A stretch of 64,000 nt of DNA from Megachile rotundata. Taxonomy: Eukaryota > Arthropoda > Insecta > Hymenoptera > Megachilidae. The stretch lies in NCBI RefSeq assembly GCF_050947335.1, contig NC_134983.1, forward strand, positions 7,502,001 to 7,566,000. Reading direction: 5' to 3'. Of the stretch, positions 49,131 to 59,290 are shown one piece after another (positions within the stretch are counted from its first letter, which is position 1; each line of letters opens with the position of its first letter). The notes under the pieces are model-generated. The model was not told where the DNA came from, searched no databases, and was given only the letters and a program-made list of their open reading frames with translations. Both the position numbers and the translations under genes were made by a program.

Positions 49131-49700
49131 TCAAAAGTGCAGTTTCATCGCAAATAATCGCATAAGCGACGGTATTAGTGGAATAATAAAAGCAACCGGA
49201 AGGGGAGAGATAGGCAATTCCGACGTTCGTGAGATCAAAGACACAAAGAGTCCGTGATTCCCGGTGGATAAGACGCCTCTGGCGTTGGTACGCCGTTGAA
49301 AATAATCGTCAGTACCGGAGGAATCACGATCCGAAAAAGGATCACAATAGAGTTAATTAAACATCTCAATAGCAGACGGCTGCCCAAGGGTGATTAGGCA
49401 TGCTGCACGGTGACACAGGGACACAAGGACAGTGCCGGTAGCTATTGTACCCCTACAGAGCAACCAGTCGTTCAGCGAACACGATAGAGTCGCGGACAGA
49501 AACGAACCACGGAAGAGACTGAGAAAGAGAAATACGAATATGGCAGCGAAGGAAAACGGAGCTTCGGTACAGGATCGAGAAAAGGACGAGCGGAGTTTCA
49601 ACGATAGAAAAATGAGTAAGGGAAAACAAGGTAAAGGCTGATTCAGACTGGCCAATTTCTGCGGCGCTGTAAACGGATGAGGGTTAATTCGCGATGTCGA
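49130..49700. other. GC-rich island, promoter/5'-UTR-like
   Basis: CpG-containing, increasingly purine-rich rightward on the plus strand (49490-49640), as in many insect 5' untranslated exons. TCGTTCAGCGAACAC near 49469 could be an initiator. It contains the small exon candidate described separately. A 100-codon minus frame (49353-49655) overlaps and is unrecognised. Confidence 0.38.
49540..49630 (+). CDS. Very tentative first coding exon
   Basis: An ATG at 49540 sits in an acceptable start context (CGAATATGG) and opens a highly charged stretch beginning MAAKENGASVQDREKDERSF. The frame could leave at ACAAG|GTAAAG (donor after 49630), a fair but not perfect 5' splice site. Without splicing it stops at 49641. 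The upstream purine-rich GC block would then be the 5' untranslated region. I recognise no family in these 30 residues and see no matching downstream exon. Composition alone could produce it. An in-frame upstream ATG exists at 49432. Confidence 0.12.
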
Positions 49701-50560
49701 TTCATGAGTTGAAGAGGCTCAGGTGTTTAGAAGAGCTAATAAATTGAAATACATTCCAGTAAGATTTGTCACAATTGAAACATGAGTGTCACATGTAGCA
49801 GATATTGTAAGGCAAGAGGATTAAAAATTAGAGAAAAGAAAAATTTGTCATCGTATTACTTATTTGTTTCTTATTATTTTAGCCTGTGATTTATTACTCA
49901 TTATATTACCTTGATTCGATTTTAGATTTTTGTGTATTCAATATTAATCATCGTTAACCCTAGACTTACACAAAATCCGTCAAAATGACTGATTTTAGAT
50001 CTCTTATTTTAAATTGCAGAAATTATTAAAAGTCTGTTATTAAAATGTATGTGAACTTCTGTTACGATAAGGAATCATTGAATAACCCAATGCATATATC
50101 ACTTCTCATTTATTTTTCTACTTTGCTATCAATTTAAAAATAAATACTCACTAAACGCCCATAATTCCAGTAAATGACAGTAACGACTGCAATTTAATTT
50201 TTTGTTAGAAAAAAAATTTTATAAGGGTATAAGTTATTATGTTTAGGGTAGGGAAAAAGAACCGCAGCCTTTTATGTTGGGGTAGTGCCCTTTCTCGTTC
50301 CCCTTCGGTTACGATGATGGTTATAAAAAAAAAGAGTTAATATATAATACGTATTTTATGTATCACTATATGCGACACGAAATATCGTGACTTTTGTCGT
50401 CGTGAAAACCAGATGTCGCATTGGTATGACATTGGATTTCGTGTTGCGATTTTGATCTCATGAAATTAAATCAGTTTGAGCGGTGACATTTGTAATGTAG
50501 TGCCACGCAACGTGCATGGTGAAACCTATATTGTCACGACCATATTTTATCTGCAGGCAT
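49700..50560. other. AT-rich stretch with a piggyBac-like tip
   Basis: TTAACCCTAGACTTAC at 49954-49969 has the TTAA target and CCCTAGA tip typical of the piggyBac superfamily, followed by CCGTCAAAATGACTGATTTT. This resembles the interior of the element ending at 28127. I do not find a convincing matching right end. 50270-50540 is more complex. No gene. Confidence 0.4.
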
Positions 50561-51225
50561 TTGTTTAATTGGAGATTTGGGAAATAGTAGTTGGGGAATG
50601 TTGACAATTTGAGGATTTGGAAATTTGTGTACTTTAGGAGTTTTAAAATGGTAAAATTAAATGTTTTGAGGATTTGATAAGTTGAAAGTGTTGAAACGTA
50701 GAGATTCAGAAATTCTGATATTTTTGAGATTTTGAAATTTAGAGAATTTGGGAATTTATGGAATTTAGAGAATTTAGAGAATTTAGAGAATTTAGAGAAT
50801 TTAAAGAATTTAAAGAATTTAGAGAATTTAGAGAATTTAGAGAATTTAGAGAATTTAGGAGATTTGGAGAATTTTTATAATTTTGCGAATTTAGGGAATT
50901 TAGAGAATTTAGGAAATATGGAGAATTTAGAGAATTTTGAGAAATTGGGAATTTGGCAATTTGACAATTTAGGAATTTGGGGTTTTGAGAATTAGGGAAT
51001 TTGGGAGTTAACAAATTTTTGAAATTTAGAAACTTAGAGAATTTGGAAATTTAGAAATTAAAAATTTAAGGAATTTGGGTATATAGAGAACTTGGAAATT
51101 CAGAAATTTGGGAATTTGAAAAATTTGGGGAACTGAGAATTTGGGAATTTCGGAAATTGTAAATTTGAGAATTTAGGAATTTGCAAATTTTAAAATGTAA
51201 AAAATTTAGAAATTGGGAGACTGAA
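50560..51225 (+). repeat. GGATTTGG/GAATTTAG minisatellite, plus orientation
   Basis: Degenerate array with a regular 9-bp core (GAATTTAGA) at 50761-50870. Because 9 is a multiple of 3, both strands are open: the plus strand encodes a repeating Asn-Leu-Glu (50732-50995) and the minus strand a repeating Leu-Asn-Ser (50739-51014). This is a period artefact, not a gene. Confidence 0.95.
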
Positions 51226-51310
51226 AAACTCCAAACTTCAATCTCCTAGCTCCAAGCTCCAAACTCCAAACCCCAAACTCAAAGTTCAAAATCTCAAAAA
51301 TTCAATAAAT
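51225..51310 (-). repeat. Orientation-flipped end of the minisatellite
   Basis: The sequence switches to CTCCAAACTTCAATCTCC, CCAAGCTCCAAACTCC and similar: the same type of words with the G-rich strand now on the minus strand. The flip is abrupt at about 51225. Confidence 0.75.
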
Positions 51311-51399
51311 GTAAAACTTGACCAATAAGAATTTCAGAATTGAAAAATATCAATTTTATATATATGTTGTAATCCAAAAATCGACCTCAACCTACCAAT

Positions 51400-51753
51400 T
51401 AAACCGATTGCATCGCTGTAAAGCATAACCGTTGTGGAAGGTGCTTAAAAGGAGAGACTAAGTTGGTTGTAAGAAGAAGAAGAGGAGGAAGAAGAACGAG
51501 GAAGCAGAGAGAAGGAGAGCCAAGAACACGATGCAGGTGACAGCTTGCGCACCCCACAGACCCTGTCTCGTCTCTTTTGTTCGTGGCGTTTCGTCGGCTT
51601 TCTTCCCTCCCTTCCCCCGGATGGCAAGACAACCGTGGCCGTTGCAGCGTCTCGGCCTCGTGTCGCGCTGAAATTGCTCAAATGGAAACGAGTGTGTCAT
51701 TCTCACTACGTCCGCCTGTCACTCCGCGGCACGGCTGTGCTTTCACCTTCTTA

Positions 51754-51786
<33 letters not shown>

Positions 51787-51900
51787 TCTAGAGCTGTTTT
51801 GCTCACCTCGGTTTCACGAGTCGCGGATAGCGCGGCTGTCTATCGCCATAGCTGACATCTATGATTTAGGAGTTTGACGACCGACCCTACGCAGCCATAT
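51400..51900. other. GC-rich island with purine tract and (TC)n tract
   Basis: A GAAGAAGAAGAGGAGGAAG-type purine run (51470-51535) and a (TC)n run (51753-51789) flank a CpG-rich centre. GAGA-type tracts are bound by the GAGA factor (Trl) at many insect promoters, so a promoter is plausible. Overlapping frames on both strands (51399-51706 minus, 51545-51877 plus) give low-complexity or unrecognised peptides. Confidence 0.42.
51753..51789. repeat. (TC)n microsatellite
   Basis: About 18 TC dinucleotides with one TCTATC interruption. On the minus strand this is a GAGAG tract, the core recognised by GAGA factor. Confidence 0.97.
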
Positions 51901-52170
51901 GTTTCGCGTTTTAATCCCACGGAACATCGGTTTTCAACGTGATTGCCTACCTTGCTGTCCAACTTTCACTCTGTCTTTACTTCTGCGTTCATTCGACGTT
52001 CGATTGTTTCAAAATTTCTGTCAAATTGTTATGATTATAGTGGAGATCTCTGTACGTTTATAATCATACATTGTTAGAGGTTTTTCTGTTAATTAAGTTG
52101 GAGTATGTCGCGATTCACCACAAAAAAATATTGGAAAGCAAAGCTGATATTAGTTCGTTGATGTCAGGTT
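51900..52170. other. Balanced to AT-rich spacer
   Basis: Non-coding sequence between an island and the large minisatellite. No feature seen. Confidence 0.3.
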
Positions 52171-53215
52171 TAATATTTGTTCGTTTTTAGGGATTCTTTA
52201 GGATTCTTTTTGGGGATGTGGAAATCTAGGAATTTGGTTTACAGATTTGGGATTTAGATATTTAAGGATTTGGAGATTGAAGTACTTGAGCATCTAGGTA
52301 TTTAATTTAGATTAGGGGATCTAGGGATTTTGGAACCTAGGTATTTGGGGATCTAGGGAATTTGGGATTTAGGTATTTGGGGATTTAGGAATTTTGGGAC
52401 CTAGATATTTGGGGATCTAGGGAATTTGGGATTTAGGTATTTGGGGATCTAGGGATTTTTGGAATTAGGTATTTGGAAAACTAGGGATTTTAGGACCTAA
52501 GTATTTGGGGATCTAGGAATTTTGGAATCTATGTATTTGGGGATCTTGGGATTTTGGGACTTAGATACTTGAAAATCTAGGAATTCAGAGGTATAGATAT
52601 TTGGGGATCTAGGAAATTTGGAATTAGGTATTTGGAAAACTAGGGATTTTAGGACCTAAGTATTTGGGGATCTAGGAATTTTGGAATCTATGTATTTGGG
52701 GATCTTGGGATTTTGGGACTTAGATACTTGAAAATCTAGGAATTCAGAGGTATAGATATTTGGGGATCTAGGAATTTTGGAACTTAGGTATTTGGAAATC
52801 TAGGAATTCAGAGGTATAGATATTTGGGGATCTAGGAATTTTGGAACTTAGGTATTTGGAAATCTAGGAATTCAGAGGTATAGATATTTGGGGATGTAGG
52901 GATTTTGGAACTTAGGTATTTGGGAATCTAGAGACTTTTGGACTTAGGTATTGGAGGATCTAGAAGCTTGGAAATATACACATTTAGGGATCTACGTATT
53001 TCATCTAGATATTAAGGGGTGTAGGTATCTGAAGATATAGGTATTTGGGGATCTAGGGATTTTCAGATCTATAAATTGGGGAAGTAGGATTTTTTAGATA
53101 TAAGTATTTGGGGATTTAAAGATTGGTAAACCTGTAAAACTGTGGATATTGTTATCTAGGTATTTGGGATCAAGAGATTTAGGTGGCTAAGAATTTGGGA
53201 CATAGAGACCTCGGT
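52170..53215 (+). repeat. Nested 32/64/159-bp minisatellite
   Basis: The basic unit, about 32 bp, is TATTTGGGGATCTAGG followed by GATTTTGGAACCTAGG-like text. A 159-bp block starting GGAATTAGGTATTTGG is present twice (52461 and 52620), nearly identical. AATTCAGAGGTATAG occurs at 52582, 52741, 52805 and 52869, i.e. 159, 64 and 64 bp apart. So two levels of higher-order repeats sit on the 32-bp unit, recording successive local duplications. Confidence 0.95.
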
Positions 53216-53224
53216 ATTATGAAT

Positions 53225-53520
53225 TAAAAAATTCCCAAACTTCCAAATTTTGTAATCCTCGTATTCCCAAATTCTTAAACTGATAAATCCCTAAATTCCA
53301 CAATTTTCACAGTCATAAATTCTCTAATCCCCACATTCTCAAGTCCCCGTAAATCTTCAAACTCCCAAATTCAGGTCTCTACATTTCTAAATTCTTGCAT
53401 TCCCAAATCTTCGCATTTCCAAATTCCCAACTTCCCAAATTCCATAATTCTCCAAATTTCCAAACACAAATTCTAAAACTCTGAATTCTCCTCTCAATTC
53501 TCCAAATTCTCTTCTAAATT
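53225..53520 (-). repeat. Orientation-flipped end of the minisatellite
   Basis: From about 53225 the plus strand reads AATTCCCAAACTTCC, AAATCCCTAAATTCC and similar, the reverse-complement sense of the array to its left. It is more degenerate and lacks the 32-bp order. Confidence 0.8.
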
Positions 53521-53529
53521 CGCAAATTC

Positions 53530-54070
53530 AAAAGATGCACCTAAAATTCCCGCCGAGAGATTCGCTCTTAATTCCACGACGGCTATTTGTCCAACTATTT
53601 CGAGGAAGATCGCGTTAATCAAGTATTCATTCACACATCGAGTAGTAAATAGTAGAATCAAACACGAGAGGACATCAGAGCCTCGGTCAACGAGGGGCGA
53701 AAAGGATCGGTTTAAATTATTGTACGTTCGCGATGAAAGATAGGAAGGCGCGGAGCGGACAAGAGTCTCGGAGATAAGTATCGCGCGTCTCATTCAAGCT
53801 GGCAAACAGCGTTCATTGTCAGCGTGGTAGGTAGCGTGTTAGGCGACGATATACACGCGTTCCGTTCGTCAGCTGGTTAGAGACAAATGGACGCTCTGAT
53901 TCGTGACTACCGTTCGTAACGTTCTCTCGTAATTGCATAACTTCTGATTTCGCGCGCGACAAAGATAGCCCCGCGATTCCATGAATAAAATTATTCCAAT
54001 TGTTCACATTGAAATCATAAATTACGCCGTCCAACAAATATCGGCCCCTTTTATATTTAGCAATATCTAG
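53530..54070. other. GC-richer island
   Basis: CpG-containing block with minus frames of 99 and 72 codons (53494-53793, 53819-54037), unrecognised. Complexity and composition resemble the other islands. Confidence 0.35.
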
Positions 54071-54540
54071 ATCCTCGATTTTCGTTCACGAAAGGTTTCA
54101 CCCTCGTTTTTCCAGAACCTCAATTTTCAAGAACAAATTTGACTTTTTTGCTGGAACGATGAAAGCATATTCTTTGTTTATAGCAAATGGTTCTAGAGAA
54201 TTTAATGTGTGAAATGCTTTTGTTAAAAAATCAAGTTTTTAATTATCAAGACAGTAGATATTTAAGTTTGGTTAAACTTTTAGAAATATTTTTTAATATG
54301 TGACGAAGAGTAGATCTTGAGGTAACTAAAAATAAAATTTACGAGACTTGATAATTATAAAAAATCTGCGACGAGGTACTGTGATTCGAAGCACTTGAGA
54401 CAAGATGTTATTTATAACACATTTTCACAGCTGCGAATACCAGTGGATAAATAAATAGGAATGTATGTTTTCTGAATACCTTTTCCTTTTGATATAAAAA
54501 TATGATTACTGATATTTTTTTTATTACTAATTTTGACGCA
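54070..54540. other. AT-rich non-coding stretch
   Basis: No feature seen. Confidence 0.35.
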
Positions 54541-54544
54541 GTAA

Positions 54545-54725
54545 AAATATGATTAGTGATTGTACCAAGTTGCACTACCGCAGTCATCAAAGCACCGTGG
54601 TAATGTCAATACTGGTTGTACGATTGTAATGCAATAAGAACATGATAACTGATTGTACCATACTACCGTCATCAAAGCGCCGTAATGTTATCATCATTCG
54701 TTCAGTATAACGGTACAAAACAGCA
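54545..54725. repeat. 92-bp tandem duplication
   Basis: TGATTGTACCA occurs at 54558 and 54650, 92 bp apart, and (C/G)TCATCAAAGC(A/G)CCGT follows in each copy. The two copies are diverged. CpG-containing, not low-complexity. Confidence 0.75.
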
Positions 54726-55265
54726 ATAAAGAAAGAATGAAAAAGGCGTCCGATGTTTCGTAGGAAATATTTCAAACCGAACTCCTCTCCAGTTTCAGCA
54801 GGCTTCGAACTATTCGGTAGCTGATAAATCACGGCTGTCATACGCCAGGTATCGTACATCAAGACGAAAACGCGTTCTATGTCGCCGGCGATGTCATGTT
54901 GTCTATTACGCGAATCCGCTTTTATGCATGCATCTCAATGACAAATATAAATTACACGAGATTCTCAGAAGCAGCCGTGTTTTACGCCTTGGCAGATGCG
55001 ATTGTTGTTAGTAACGATGGGGTACAGCTAATGGTGGGTACTGGAAACTACTTTAAGTTTCCGAGCAATTTAAGTCAACTTCAGCTTTCAAGCACTACGA
55101 ATGTTATACCAAAAATCTTGATGTATGGTCTTGGATCTCTTAAACACCTTATATTTTCATTTATAGATATGTACAAGGAGTTAGAATCATTTTGCATTTA
55201 TGTTAGTATGGATTGTTCGTCTGTATATTACATGTCTAAATATTTTGGAAGAACAACTTAATAGC
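54725..55265. other. Balanced block containing a 121-codon frame
   Basis: The sequence is more complex than its flanks. The frame at 54896-55261 is described separately. Confidence 0.3.
54896..55261 (+). CDS. Unrecognised 121-codon open frame, probably chance
   Basis: One of the longest non-repetitive frames in the window. The predicted protein has no signal peptide, clear transmembrane segment or motif I know, and no neighbouring exon supports it. At this composition one or two frames of this length are expected by chance in 64 kb. I list it only because it is not explained by a repeat or by high GC. Confidence 0.08.
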   Translation: MLSITRIRFYACISMTNINYTRFSEAAVFYALADAIVVSNDGVQLMVGTGNYFKFPSNLSQLQLSSTTNVIPKILMYGLGSLKHLIFSFIDMYKELESFCIYVSMDCSSVYYMSKYFGRTT

Positions 55266-55785
55266 ATGGAAAATTAGATCTAGTAAAAAATCTTCTTTTC
55301 GATAAAATAATGTGTTAAAAGTATGCACTAATGTTCCACAAAAATTAGGAACACTTAACTGTTCATAAATTCAGTTAAACACATATGTATATTGTATGGT
55401 ATTAATTAAAAGAACCTTTAAATATGTACAATATAATAAGAGATTAATTTTTATAGTATTATATATATAGTGTTATAAATATAAATATAGTATTATGTAG
55501 TATTATAAATATGATATTATATAGAATTTTAAATGTTGTATTGCATAGTATTATGTATTATAAATACAATACTATAAGAGTTAGAAAGAATATTAATCAT
55601 GTCAAACAAAGTAAGTTGATACTAATCAACTAATCAATTAATGTCAATATTTCTTATGTATTCCATATAACTATTTATGTCTTCTAAGCCACTAATAATG
55701 CACATTTTATACTATAATGAAACACGAACAAATAAATGTTAGCAATAAAATTTGACGTAAAGATAGTTACAAATTGAGTAAACAG
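55265..55785. other. AT-rich stretch with TATTATAAATA words
   Basis: At 55455-55575 TATTATAAATA, ATATAGTATTAT and similar words recur irregularly. Low complexity. No gene. Confidence 0.4.
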
Positions 55786-56060
55786 AGTCAGAGTGCATTT
55801 CCTTCGCGAATGTCGTGTGAAGCTTATGACTCTTATACGGTTCGTCTCTCCTCATCAAAGAAGCACGTTGTGCCGACGCGGCGAACACAACCCGTACAAC
55901 TTGGAGTATAAACAAAATTTACCCATGGACAACACACGTGTGTTTGTCATATTTCAAAACCCGACATTCCCTTGCCCTATGCTCGCGTCGCCGGTAATTT
56001 CAGCGTTGTATGTACCGTGCTGACTTTGAAGGAGGGCTGTGTAAAAACGTGCGTAAAAAA
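55785..56060. other. Small GC-richer island
   Basis: Balanced, CpG-containing, with a 76-codon plus frame (55793-56023) that I do not recognise. Confidence 0.3.
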
Positions 56061-56740
56061 CCGTTAATGCTTGTACGTCCTGTTTATTTGCCAGGATATT
56101 TCGTTAGCTGGCTCTGTTTGACATTTTCTCTAAAAAAAAACGAATGAATTCTAACATCAAAAAAATACAAAATCGAGGTTCTTTTAGGTTATTATGTCGG
56201 TTCATTAATTATACTTTTCGAAGAACTGTTTGGTTTATGACGTGAAGTCACTTGTGACTTGTAGTTCAAACGATAAACCTTAATTCACGCGATAAACCAT
56301 GACTTTATTCGAATTTTTAGTGCGCTTCAATTTGAAGTTTAAGTCCAATTACAATTTGAAAAGTTAAGATTCGCTGAATACAAAATAGAGATAACATCTT
56401 AACCTTATTTTAAAATTGTAGCAATGAATGATCAGTACCTGCTCCATAAATATAATTACGTTTCTACACAGTACTATTCCTACATTTGTTGTTTAAGAGA
56501 CGCTAATTCATACTTTAACAATGAACTCTAACGTTATAAATGTTAAACCGCAAAATATTTCTTTTCAGAATATGCTACAGTTATCACGTTAAACATTTCA
56601 TCATAAATATACCCCAAGATACTGTCACCAACTGAACGAAGTGAAATAAGACGTGGAATATAGTTGATTTAATTGATGTAATAAATGTGCAATATTTTGT
56701 GTCTGCAAGTAATATCGTAACAAAACAGTTAGGATCGACT
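56060..56740. other. AT-rich non-coding stretch
   Basis: ACGTGAAGTCACTTGTGACTTG near 56237 contains a GTCACTTGTGAC near-palindrome. Otherwise no feature. Confidence 0.35.
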
Positions 56741-57030
56741 GTCACGACAGCTTTTCACGTTTCAATGGTTTCTCATGTGAAGAGAGTCAGCATATTGGTG
56801 CAGAGTGCGGGAGGCGATGTCTAGCGTCGAATAAGAGACAGGCATCGTGTTGAAAGCAGACGGCCGAGTGACGAGACGCCAAGACTTCTCCTACCGTCGG
56901 AGACAAGATGTCGTCTCTGATTACACACGACTCTTTCGAAATTCGGGACGAACTTGAGAAAGACATATTATCCCCATGTTTGAAGCTACTACCCTCCGGT
57001 AGAACAATATTAATGCTCCATTAAGAAGCT
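56740..57030. other. CpG-rich island, promoter-like
   Basis: Short CpG-dense block (GGCGATGTCTAGCGTCG, GACGGCCGAGTGACGAGACG) with GAGACG near 56875 and CGTCTC near 56913 as an inverted pair. No open frame over 60 codons crosses it, so it is likely non-coding regulatory DNA or an untranslated exon. Confidence 0.35.
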
Positions 57031-57600
57031 GAAGACGAATTTTCCGGTCCCTTATTTCCATAGAAACTTTCAACCGTCATGAGACAACTATGGAACAACT
57101 TTGGAACATCTTTTGAAAGTAATGCCGAAAGAATACGATACAGAAGTTGATAGAATATTTAACGCTAAATGTGTAACACATGATCTGAAATATGTGTAAC
57201 ATAATTTGAAATTGTAAGTAAATAAACAGATAATACACAAATCTTTATCTTGATAAAAATGAGAAATTTTAAGAAAAGCACCTTATATGTAATTTGAAAC
57301 AATTATGCCTAATTCCACGGTCAGAAAGATGTCTTTTTATATATCAATTTTATTTTATACAATCATATGTTATTTTACATATCAACATATTATTAGATAC
57401 ATATTTTGTATATGAATTTTAATATATCTTTTATGTAATATATCTTGTATATCTTGTATGTAATATATCTTACGTATATCAATTTTAATATATCTTATGT
57501 ATTTTATATATTAATTTTGATGTATACTTTATGTATGAAATAAAATATACGTGATTAAATTACCAGAACGAGGCTTGAATAAGTTTGCCAAATTTATTTA
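57030..57600. repeat. AT-rich TATATCAATTTTAATATAT array (core 57340-57545)
   Basis: ATATATCTTATGTA, TATATCAATTTTA and TTGTATATCTTGTATG words recur at irregular spacing of about 25-70 bp. Low-complexity expansion with no coding potential. Confidence 0.65.
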
Positions 57601-58030
57601 TTCGAAGGTAAACTTTGGGAGAAGCGAACGTCGCTAACGATATTTATGCTAATCGTTATAAAAACGCGGTACCTTCAGTGATTCATCATCAATGCGAGAA
57701 GCAATTTAGTGTCGACGTTAGCATCAGAAACGTATCATCAAGCTTCTTATTTTAATAACACGATTCGTGTAGAGCGTCTGTTCTGCCAGCATTGTCATTA
57801 CGTGGTGGCCGTTGGGTCATTTTGTCCGAAATAATTAGCGGTCCCGGGTTTTATCCCAGAGGATAGGGTTGGGATGTTACGATAATGGCAGGGTGCCCTC
57901 CCTGATAATACCAGCGAGGACGTAGAGAAGAAGGGATTCGAGCAAGAGAGTAAATTAGTAATAGATGAACGACATAACGTCATCTAGCAAACCCTAAAGG
58001 CATCGGATATGTTAACCTTCGTGATGATCA
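57590..58030. other. GC-richer island
   Basis: Balanced sequence, densest at 57790-57940, with a 61-codon minus frame (57798-57983), not recognised. Confidence 0.3.
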
Positions 58031-58690
58031 CAGGCGCCAGATAAATAGGGAACCCAAAATGTCGATTTTCTGGAACTGAAATTACCAAATTGACCATATT
58101 GATAATCCCCTGTCTCCTGATTTCTACAGCGTGACGGAAGAGAAATTTTAATTTTCTTATCGAAAATAGCGTTCCACATTTAAAATCTGACGTTAGTTGA
58201 AAATAACAGAGAGCGTTTCAGTAGATAATTATTGAAACCAGGAAGAAACTGATTTAATTTCAAAATTTTAAGTAGAATGTTCCTCGTGTTTAATCACCAA
58301 CTTTGGCACATCAAATTAATACAAAACGATTGTTATGTCTAACATTAGAGTTACATATTCGCACAATCTTCAAATACAAATGAAACGAAAATTAGGAAAT
58401 GTAGAGTTAGTTGTCTGATGTTTGAAGAACTGTTTTACTTATAACATGATTCCTCAACAGTAAGAGAAGACTACTTTTTAAAAACGTTTTTATTACAGTT
58501 GCGAAACAACTGTAACGTAAGATTACGTTCTTCATACAAGGTGTTACGTTAAAATAATTCACTTTTATTACATCTGAAACCCTTTCTAATCGAGAGTCTA
58601 TCGTTTGTAAAAAGAAATGCTATTTACATCCAAGTTTGGAATAAATTGACTGAACAATAAGATGTTCGTAGAAACATAGAAAAGAATTTA
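58030..58690. other. AT-rich to balanced stretch with an element-end-like word
   Basis: ACAAGGTGTTACGTTAAAATAA near 58537 resembles the small-transposon tip but lacks the rest of the shared 55-bp end. No gene. Confidence 0.3.
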
Positions 58691-59290
58691 AATAGATAGG
58701 TGGGCAGACCATAGGTAACGAGTTTGCATGCAGCAGCTGGATACCATTGTGACGTTACGTTTCACGTATATTTTTTTTCCCTCTTCGTTCACGTTTTTAT
58801 CCGGCGTTTTTGAGAAAATCTGTACGCGGATCTGGCCGCGGACATAAAAATGCAGGTCGTGCACGCCTGCGCGTTGGCTGGGTGACCTGACATGGGTGTT
58901 TTATGGCCGACAGCTTTGTGTGTTCCGAGTAGGCATTATTTTTCCTTCTAAACTCCGTTATACCTGGAACAATGGAGAGATTAAAACATAAAATATGATC
59001 CCTGGGGTATAGTTTCGAGCGGAGCTTCGAGGATACCGGTATACGGTGCCTATAATAAATTTCGTATACCTGAGGCTTCCCTTCGAATGACCCTTTTTTT
59101 CGTCAGATGTGACACAGTGGCACTCCAGGCTAATTCATTGATTCGACAGCTTGCAATATTATGTTTCTATCCGGCAAATGTATCTTATGATACGCGAGTA
59201 TCGTACGGAATATCTGCGTGAAATGAAATGCTTAAAGCCTGGCTATAAAAAGAACCGATTCTACAAAGTGGATTTGTGCCACGTTTTAAA
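58690..59290. promoter_or_regulatory. Complex CpG-containing block, enhancer candidate
   Basis: High-complexity sequence with GTGACGTTACGTTTCACG, GGTCGTGCACGCCTGCGCG, TTTTATGGCCGAC (a posterior-Hox-like core) and TACCGGTATACGGTGCC. No frame above 60 codons. It looks like conserved regulatory DNA, by inference only. Confidence 0.28.

Noticed and set aside
50732..51014. Long open frames on both strands with Asn-Leu-Glu or Leu-Asn-Ser repeats
   Set aside because: A 9-bp tandem repeat lacking stops in those frames keeps both strands open automatically. Not a gene.
52170..53215. Telomeric (TTAGG)n origin for the GGATTTAGG arrays
   Set aside because: TTAGG occurs only as part of longer 32-bp units and never as a tandem pentamer.
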